Shown here: piece by piece, positions 62,065 to 64,000 of the stretch
Position numbering within the stretch: the first letter of the stretch is position 1
Layout of the letters: every line of letters starts with the position of its first letter
Assembly: GCA_035638775.1 (NCBI GenBank)
Contig: DASQZJ010000002.1
Location: 239,145 to 303,144, forward strand
DNA from: DASQZJ01 sp035638775
GTDB lineage: Bacteria > Pseudomonadota > Gammaproteobacteria > UBA5335 > SLRW01
DNA length: 64,000 nucleotides
Reading direction: 5' to 3'
The notes under the pieces: model-generated
Told to the model about the DNA's origin: nothing
The model's database searches: none
Seen by the model: only the letters and a program-made list of their open reading frames with translations
Translations under genes and position numbers: made by a program

Positions 62065-64000
62065 TCAGAAGTGATACTTCGCCGTCACGGCCGCCACCCA
62101 GACGCTGTAGCGGGGGCTGCCCTGGCCGAGGCTCAGCAGGGTGGGCACCGTGTCCACGCCCACGCCGTCCAGGGCCCAGTAGCGGCTGTGGAAGCGCTCG
62201 TATTCGAGCGCCAGCCCCACGCGCCAGTCCTTGGTCGCGCGGAAGTCGCTGTCGGCTCGCAGCGTCAGGCGGTGCGTGTAGAGGTCCGGGAAGCCCGTCG
62301 AGGGGGCGCCTGTAATGACGCTGGTGGTGCCGCTGGAGCCGGCGTAGGTCACTCCCGCCCCCACGTGACCGTCACGGGGCAGACCCGACATGCGCATGTG
62401 CACGCCGACGGTGTTGAAGGTGTCGTCGGTCTTGCCGGTCCAGTCCGGGGTGGAGAAGTACTGGCTGTTGCGCTGCTTCGTCCAGTAGCCCTCGCGGGTG
62501 AAGTAGCCGCTCACCTGCAGGTTCTTCGACGGCGTGACCCCGACGTCGACGGTATAGGTGTACCAGTTCTGCTGGTAGCGCCCGATGCTCACGTCGTAGC
62601 TGTCTCGCGTGAGCTCCCCCGAGACGTCGATGCTGAGGATGGTCAGCGGCGTGAGCGTGACCCCCGCGTGGGCGCGGTTGCGGGTCCGGTCGGCCACGTC
62701 GTACCAGGTGAGCAGCGGATTCTCGGGCACACCGGTGACCGCCTGTGCCGCCTGACCCGAGCCCTGGCGCCGGGCGTGCTCGACCCTGAGGGTCAGCTCG
62801 ACGTTCTCCATCACGGACCCGCGCAGTTGCGCCCACTCGCTCAGGTCCCCTGTATCCGGCCGGAACGCGCCGTAGTAGAGCAGATAGCGGGTGTAGTCCA
62901 CGCCGCCGGAGAGGTACTTGCCGGAGAGCGTCGTATAGTCCGCCTCCACCCCGGTCTTGTAGCGCGTGTAGCTGAGCGGCTGGTTCACCACCGTGGCGCC
63001 GGTCACGGTGTCCGCGATGACCTGCTGGAAGGCGTCCTGCGGCGTGCGGTTGTCGCGCCGGTTGAGGCGGTAGTGAATCGTCACCCGCAGGCGATCGACC
63101 GGCGGCCGCACGATCATGCGGGCATTGGCGACCAGGCTGTTGACGCGCGCATCGGCGGAGCTTCGCGGCAGGGACACGGTACTCAGCGCCGGGTTGATGC
63201 TGGCGGCCAGGAAGCTGGCATTCTGGCTCATGCGGCCGGCCGAGACGTTGCCGGTGAAATACGCGCGCGAGCCGACGTCGCCGCCCCCGGACAGCGTGAG
63301 CTGGTTGAACTGGTTGTCGGGCGGCAGGGACATCTGGCCCTGGCCGTTGTTGCCGAGCAGCGGCGTGTACGGGTTGTCCCAGGCAAAGCGGCGGTTGTTG
63401 TCGGTGAAGAACGAGCCGCGGTAGGCCAGCCCGAGCTGCCAGGCATCCAGATCGTAGTGGATGCCCGCGTCCACCGTGTTGGTGTCGTAGTCGACCGGCT
63501 GCGGCAGCAGCATGGCGTCGGTCAGGAAGGTCGCTCCGGTCGCCTGCGTGCCGTCCTTGTGCTCGTGCTGGAAGTTGACGCTGTAGCTGAGATTGGACGT
63601 CTGATCGAAGTCCACGCCGGCGTCGATGCGGCGCCGCCGGGTGCCGAGATCGATCCGCTGCAGCGCTCCCGGCAGGGAGCTCATCGCCGCGGTGCTTCCC
63701 TGGTGGTCCCAGCCCGCTGGCAGGGTCAGGTTGCTGCCGCCGACGCCGCGAAACGGCGTGTAGGCGTCATTCGTGGCGTGGTGCACGATGCCGTCGTAGC
63801 CCAGGTGCACCTGGTATTTGCCCTGCCTGCCGCCGCTGACCTCCAGCGAGCGGGTATCAAGACCCGGGTTGCGCAGGTCGAGGTCCCAGCGGTTGGCGTT
63901 GCTCCCGTACCAGGTCAGGTGACCCCCGGCGTCGAGGTAGAGGCCGTCCTGGTTGAGGTCGCTGTACTCGCCGAACTTGGCCGAGCTTTGCGAGACGTAG
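62065..64000 (-). CDS. MtrB/PioB-family outer-membrane beta-barrel (5' end outside window)
   Basis: At least 644 residues; the frame stays open to base 64000, so the N-terminus, with any CxxC motif, is missing. The visible start reads KFGEYSDLNQDGLYLDAGG, the hallmark N-terminal region of MtrB/PioB barrels, followed by long repeated strand pairs (alternating aromatic and polar residues) and the C-terminal signature ending in AKYHF. Family members thread a multiheme cytochrome of the MtrA/PioA type through the outer membrane. A partner MtrA-like gene would be expected upstream, outside the window. It is the first visible gene of a leftward operon with the heptaheme cytochrome. Confidence 0.9.
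   Translation of the reverse strand, partial: YVSQSSAKFGEYSDLNQDGLYLDAGGHLTWYGSNANRWDLDLRNPGLDTRSLEVSGGRQGKYQVHLGYDGIVHHATNDAYTPFRGVGGSNLTLPAGWDHQGSTAAMSSLPGALQRIDLGTRRRRIDAGVDFDQTSNLSYSVNFQHEHKDGTQATGATFLTDAMLLPQPVDYDTNTVDAGIHYDLDAWQLGLAYRGSFFTDNNRRFAWDNPYTPLLGNNGQGQMSLPPDNQFNQLTLSGGGDVGSRAYFTGNVSAGRMSQNASFLAASINPALSTVSLPRSSADARVNSLVANARMIVRPPVDRLRVTIHYRLNRRDNRTPQDAFQQVIADTVTGATVVNQPLSYTRYKTGVEADYTTLSGKYLSGGVDYTRYLLYYGAFRPDTGDLSEWAQLRGSVMENVELTLRVEHARRQGSGQAAQAVTGVPENPLLTWYDVADRTRNRAHAGVTLTPLTILSIDVSGELTRDSYDVSIGRYQQNWYTYTVDVGVTPSKNLQVSGYFTREGYWTKQRNSQYFSTPDWTGKTDDTFNTVGVHMRMSGLPRDGHVGAGVTYAGSSGTTSVITGAPSTGFPDLYTHRLTLRADSDFRATKDWRVGLALEYERFHSRYWALDGVGVDTVPTLLSLGQGSPRYSVWVAAVTAKYHF

Overview
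The window comes from a high-GC gammaproteobacterium. The gene order (thiD-thiE with hemL nearby, mpl-ubiX, a glycine-betaine methyltransferase pair, an Isp-type [NiFe]-hydrogenase with a full hyp set, an MtrB/PioB-type outer-membrane barrel) fits a halophilic or halotolerant, redox-versatile member of the Chromatiales/Ectothiorhodospiraceae type. That placement is inference from gene content, not a search. No rRNA, tRNA, CRISPR array, transposase or prophage gene was seen; most of the window is chromosomal backbone.

Region 1 (1-9.9 kb) is housekeeping: the end of metF, a FimV-like membrane protein, cpdA, rubredoxin, thiD-thiE, an AI-2E-type permease, tag, a small cytochrome c, a lipoprotein, an extended SDR and hemL. 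Region 2 (9.9-21.6 kb) is dominated by osmoprotection: proVWX for betaine uptake with a porin directly downstream, then a DedA/PAP2-like/LssY fusion, ubiX and mpl, a decayed gene, and gsmt-sdmt, which make betaine from glycine by three SAM-dependent methylations. Region 3 (21.7-41.3 kb) is mixed: rnd, adk, ppa, a large GGDEF/EVL protein, moaE-moaD and moaC, an SDR, two Spinster-like MFS transporters, a GT9 glycosyltransferase, membrane proteins of unknown function, a TetR repressor with an obvious operator, a TauE/SafE permease and a second diguanylate cyclase. An identical 21-base sequence lies just upstream of both GGDEF genes and nowhere else that I noticed.

Region 4 (41.4-60 kb) looks like an oxygen-regulated island. 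Two divergent operons share one FNR-like palindrome at 50808-50821. Leftward run a maturation protease, a HupH-like protein, HynS, Isp1, Isp2, HynL, a nickel permease and a MenA-like prenyltransferase. Rightward run hypA, hypB, hypC, hypD, hypX, hypF and hypE. hemA (left flank) and a HemN-family radical SAM gene (right flank) each carry a similar FNR-like box at nearly the same distance from a -10 element. This suggests that heme synthesis and hydrogen oxidation are switched together by oxygen. Between hypE and the HemN-like gene lies an AT-rich element made of an octamer tandem repeat, a matching inverted arm and a 16-bp perfect hairpin.

Region 5 (60-64 kb, truncated by the window end) carries an MtrB/PioB-type outer-membrane barrel, a seven-heme cytochrome c fused to a membrane cytochrome b, and a short SnoaL-like gene coupled to it. 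This looks like a conduit linking the quinone pool to the outer membrane, in a partner arrangement I do not recognise.
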